Both the position numbers and the translations under genes were made by a program. A DNA stretch of 64,000 bases from Glossina fuscipes (lineage: Eukaryota; Arthropoda; Insecta; Diptera; Glossinidae): positions 101,172-165,171 of the forward strand of contig NW_023998450.1 of NCBI RefSeq assembly GCF_014805625.2. Reading direction: 5' to 3'. Shown here piece after piece: positions 60,801-64,000 of this stretch. The notes below the pieces were generated by a model, which did not search any database, was not told the DNA's origin, and saw only the letters and a list, made by a program, of their open reading frames with translations. Numbering within the stretch: the first letter of the stretch is position 1; each line of letters opens with the position of its first letter.

Positions 60801-62039
60801 ACGGATTTGTAGCATAAACCTTTTCCTACAAAATTTCGTCAACATTCTAAGTTGTGCTTAGGGTTTTATCCCGTTTTGCACAGAGATGAATTTGTACATT
60901 GGCTTCTCTCGGGAAGAATATAATTTGAAAGATGCAGGTTTTAAAACGTTTCGAACGGCCAACAAACTAAATGTAATATTAATGGACTTGCGCATATTCT
61001 TCTTCACACAATTAAGATAACCGACGGGAACCGATGTGATTTGTTTGCGGGTTTTGAACCTGTTATGGTTATGGCTATGCAACAATTTCGTGTATAAAAC
61101 ATTGAATAAAAGATTTAAAATTTTTTAAGTTTGTTTAGCATGTAAACAAGCTTTTCAGTCTAATCACTACGAATAAATTTTCCAATAATCAGTCTTATAA
61201 ACGAGAGGCAATTTGAAAAAAGTCGGACAAATATGGCAGAAAATAGATAGTACAGAATGAAATCTACATAGTTTTACTTTACAATTTGAGGTATCTGACT
61301 GATTCTTGCTATAGGTCGTCTTTCGTGTGACAGCAGCTTATCTGTTGTTCGAAAACAGGAAAAAGGAAAAACAAGCGATCATGCTAAAAACCTTTTCAAA
61401 ATTTGATGCCGATGGATGACCGGCCAACAAAGTTAATGTTCTCCCTCTCTACTGAACTCGCTTGTCAACTTTTATTTTAAAATTTTTTTTTTCTATATAA
61501 CTGATTCTGCTGATAAAACACTATTGTACGATGGAATATAAGTTTTTCTTACGTTCGAGCTTAATTTCCGCACATGTCGCACTTCACTAATTGATGTTAT
61601 TTTCTTCATAATAATATTCAACTCTTTAATTTGCATAATTTCTTTAAGAGAATCATTTAGGAAAGGAAAGTAAGAAAGCGCATATACCCAGACATATATG
61701 TTACTAAGTCTCCAAGTGCGCTTCATAAATTTTGGTTCAAGAGAGAAAGTTAAAGCGATTTATAGGTAAGTTTTGAGTTACGCGGCGTTAATGGGGCGTT
61801 AACATTAATTTTCAGAATAAGTTCGTAAGCAGAAGATTTCATACAAAACCCAACGGGCTGATCCTACAAAGATTTCGAACTCGCACTTTTAGAATAACTG
61901 AATAATATCGCCCTTCGATCTGTTCGATCTGTCTTAAGACTTAATAAAAATCATTAGAATTTCAAATTACAAGCAGCAGACCTTCCGATCTCTCATTCAT
62001 ATCAGTTTCAGAGCAGGCATAATATATTTTTATATTGCG
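57839..62039. other. Gene-free stretch
   Basis: No gene is recognised. An alternating purine-pyrimidine AT/CATA-rich patch lies at 59165-59225. Conflicting short frames occur at 58201-58672, 59554-59760, 60171-60464 and 60858-61085 without motifs. Confidence 0.5.
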
Positions 62040-62340
62040 GCTGTTTCAAAATAAAGCGTTATGTGAGGAAGCACCGTAAGGATGGTAGTCAGAGATTGGA
62101 AAACTATAATTAATTTTCAATAGGGTTGCAAAGCAAACCCACGTTAGTGCGATGAATTTCATTCCGATATCCAAAAAAAGGCGAAGTTTGAACATAAAAA
62201 TTCATCGGCGGATATTAGACGGACGACGGACAAGCGAACAGACACACTTGATTCGATTCAGAAAATGCCTCTAAATGAGTCTGTATAATAAAAAGTGGAT
62301 CTGTCTTAAGTGCTTTTGTATCTTACATGCCCATGTCAAA
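62040..62340 (+). repeat. Dispersed repeat family A, degenerate copy
   Basis: It carries ATAAAGCGTTATGTGAGGAA (compare GGGCGTTATAGGGAGGATAG at 63318), TTTTCAATAGGGTT (compare TTTTCAATAGCGTT), GACGGACGACGGACAAGCG, GATTCAGAAAATG and GGATCTGTCTTAAG in family order. Confidence 0.6.
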
Positions 62341-62879
62341 TTGAAGAAGGTAAACGACGAATATATACCCATGCTAACTTAAATAGAAAAAATTACACTG
62401 AACCATCAAATAAACATACAAAGTAGAAATGCTTAATATAAATTAATGTTAATGGTAAACAATTCTCATTTGCTGACGTCTTTGCCAGGTATACGTTTTC
62501 CAATATTGTCTGAAAATTGTGCAAATACAAAAACTGCATCAGTGCTTTCCAAAAAAGCAAACGTTTAACAATTTAATTTCTTGCCTAAGAGGCCAAGCTA
62601 TGGATGCAGTTAAAACCTTCCATATAACATGAATTTTTCCCCAAAGCGCTAGCCACTTTAAAAAAGGTATATGACGGCAAATATCTTATATGTTTCTACT
62701 CTATCTCAAAACTATTTGACTTGCCGATAATATTTTAGCCGCAAAATGCAAGCTTATATAGTTCTTGCAGTTGAAAGCATATTAATTAAAACTAATTTAC
62801 ATATACGTAAAAGTCATTGCAAAATCCCAGTTTTGCATATTTTAGCGCATAAACAGAGACACTTAAATAAAAGAATTAA

Positions 62880-62990
62880 GAACATTACAGTCGGGCAAGA
62901 CCGACTATTAGAGAAAATATACCACTTCGTCCCAAACTCGCCCGCTTCGGCAAAAACTCACCAAAAATTTTCATGTAAAGGCTTTCTTTG
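62880..62990 (+). repeat. Possible 5' piece of a dispersed repeat
   Basis: CAGTCGGGCAAGACCGACTA followed by ATATACCACTTCGTCCC looks like the GGTCGAAG...CGACCG start of family C copies, but the match is short. Confidence 0.25.
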
Positions 62991-63109
62991 AATGAATAAC
63001 TGAAAAGCCGCATATTAAAAGAATCCTAATATGCAGTATGTGAAAAATAGTGATCCTAATTCGCTAAGGGCATTTTCTTTGTCCACTTTCTATTATGAAC
63101 TAATTTTCA

Positions 63110-63560
63110 CCGTAAAATATCAAACATTATACTATTTACTATAAAAGGATACAATTTTCGTTTGAACGGTTACATGAGAGCGGGTTCATAAAATTGTCCC
63201 AGCCGAACCAAACTTTTCATACCACTTTAGAATGTCCATATACTATTATAGCGCAAGCTTTGCTGATACATTTTGAAAATTGCAATCTTTTTCTATATAA
63301 CGACTTTTAAATATAGGGCGTTATAGGGAGGATAGTCATATAAATGGACCGGTTGGAACCATTTTCAATAGCGTTCGTTATTAGGCCAAAGCACCTCAGT
63401 GAACTGGGCTTCATCGAAATATTTCAAAAATTGCATCTTGTAGCTTGAACACAAAATTATATGGATGCACATAGGACGGAAAGACAGACAAACAGGCGGG
63501 AAGGTGGGTCTGTCTTAAGTCCGTCTTAACATATCTTGTACAACGAGTGATGTGGGGTAT
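63110..63560 (+). repeat. Dispersed repeat family A, 3' part
   Basis: GTCCCAGCCGAACC, AGAATGTCCATATACTATTA, TATAACGACTTTTAA, AATGGACCGGTTGGAACC, CATTTTCAATAGCGTTCGTT, TTCATCGAAATATTTCAAAA, TAGCTTGAACACAAAATTAT, GACAGACAAACAGGCGGG and GGTGGGTCTGTCTTAAG follow the order of 23490-23830. Confidence 0.7.
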
Positions 63561-63739
63561 AAAACGATTGAAATCTTTATAGTCGAGATAAGCCGAGTAT
63601 TAAAATCTCTACACTAAGATATATTAACGCAATTCGTATTTTTGCTATAGAACAAAAGCAAAAATTATACTTTGTCTTAATATAAACTTATCATTATGGA
63701 ACTGTATATTAAAAAAAAGTAAGAACGATTCGGGTAAGG

Positions 63740-64000
63740 CCGACATATAATACCATACACCACATCGTCTAACACAATTCTTATTTTTATTATAGGAAAA
63801 GAAATTTAACCTTGTTTTCTTCTTTCTTTATTGTTGTGATCCCAAAATAGGCGCAGATTGTCCAAATTGTGTAGAACTCATTTTTGTGTGAAATTACTAT
63901 TATGAATCAATTTTGATCACCACATATTAAAACTTAGACTTTTCTGCTTTACGAAGGATCGTTTTCTTGAAAATACTTATAAGGGTAGGATCCAAAAAGT
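63740..64000 (+). repeat. Dispersed repeat family A, 5' part
   Basis: ACACCACATCGTCTAACACA, ATTCTTATTTTTATTATAGG, TTTAACCTTGTTTT, CACATATTAAAACTTAGACT with TTTCTG, and GGGTAGGATCCAAAAA match the start of the copy at 22890-23210 in order. Together with 63110-63560 it forms a head-to-tail pair, and it runs off the right edge of the window. Confidence 0.7.

Noticed and set aside
1..64000. Bacterial features: operons, ribosome binding sites, CRISPR arrays, phage
   Set aside because: The sequence is plainly a eukaryotic nuclear genome. No array of regularly spaced repeats and no runs of adjacent long genes exist.

Overview
This is a eukaryotic, nuclear, AT-rich window with no recognisable host gene. 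The longest open frames all belong to transposable elements. The rest is intergenic or intronic DNA with A/T runs, (AT)n, (AAT)n and CA/TG-rich microsatellites, and degenerate dispersed repeats. Several repeats carry strings such as ACAGACGGAC and CAAGAATATATATACTTTATAGG close together, a combination I associate with higher flies. Together with several mariner lineages and a CR1/Jockey-like LINE, this suggests a brachyceran fly, perhaps tephritid-like. The species is inference. A run of 10 N at 50354-50363 shows that the sequence comes from an assembly.

Layout. 1-330: minus-strand remnant of a non-LTR reverse transcriptase. 3085-4190: two non-coding repeats (families B and C). 4549-5797: decayed mariner with recognisable terminal repeats (minus). 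9560-10130: second mariner relic (minus). 11393-11740: 3' end of a non-LTR element with a TAA-type tail (plus). 12555-12830: family C copy. 13268-14529: the best preserved element, a mellifera-type mariner with 26-bp identical terminal repeats and TA duplications but a frameshifted transposase. 16060-16540 and 20500-20745: two more mariner relics (minus). 19170-19400 and 22870-23850: family A repeats. 24770-25110: family B. 25.1-40 kb: mostly featureless, with microsatellites and a triplet-rich stretch near 29 kb. 41104-41851: short Tigger/pogo-like element keeping only the transposase C-terminus. 41870-42650: family C (minus). 42711 to about 47510: near full-length CR1/Jockey-like LINE (minus), both ORFs broken. 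42807-42992: tRNA-derived SINE inserted in the LINE 3' region with a 13-bp target duplication. 52290-53000: family C. 62-64 kb: family A copies, one of them in head-to-tail arrangement at the right edge.

The most interesting observation links two distant places. The 3' half of the SINE at 42.8-42.9 kb shares ordered blocks with the 3' end of the LINE remnant at 11.65-11.74 kb (AGCCGAT, then GTGCT exactly 21 bases from the start of AGCCGAT in both, then AGAATTTATTTC, then a TAA-type tail). That is the pattern expected of a SINE and the LINE whose reverse transcriptase mobilises it. The SINE itself sits in the 3' region of a different LINE. No cellular pathway can be reconstructed here; the window is a record of transposition and decay.
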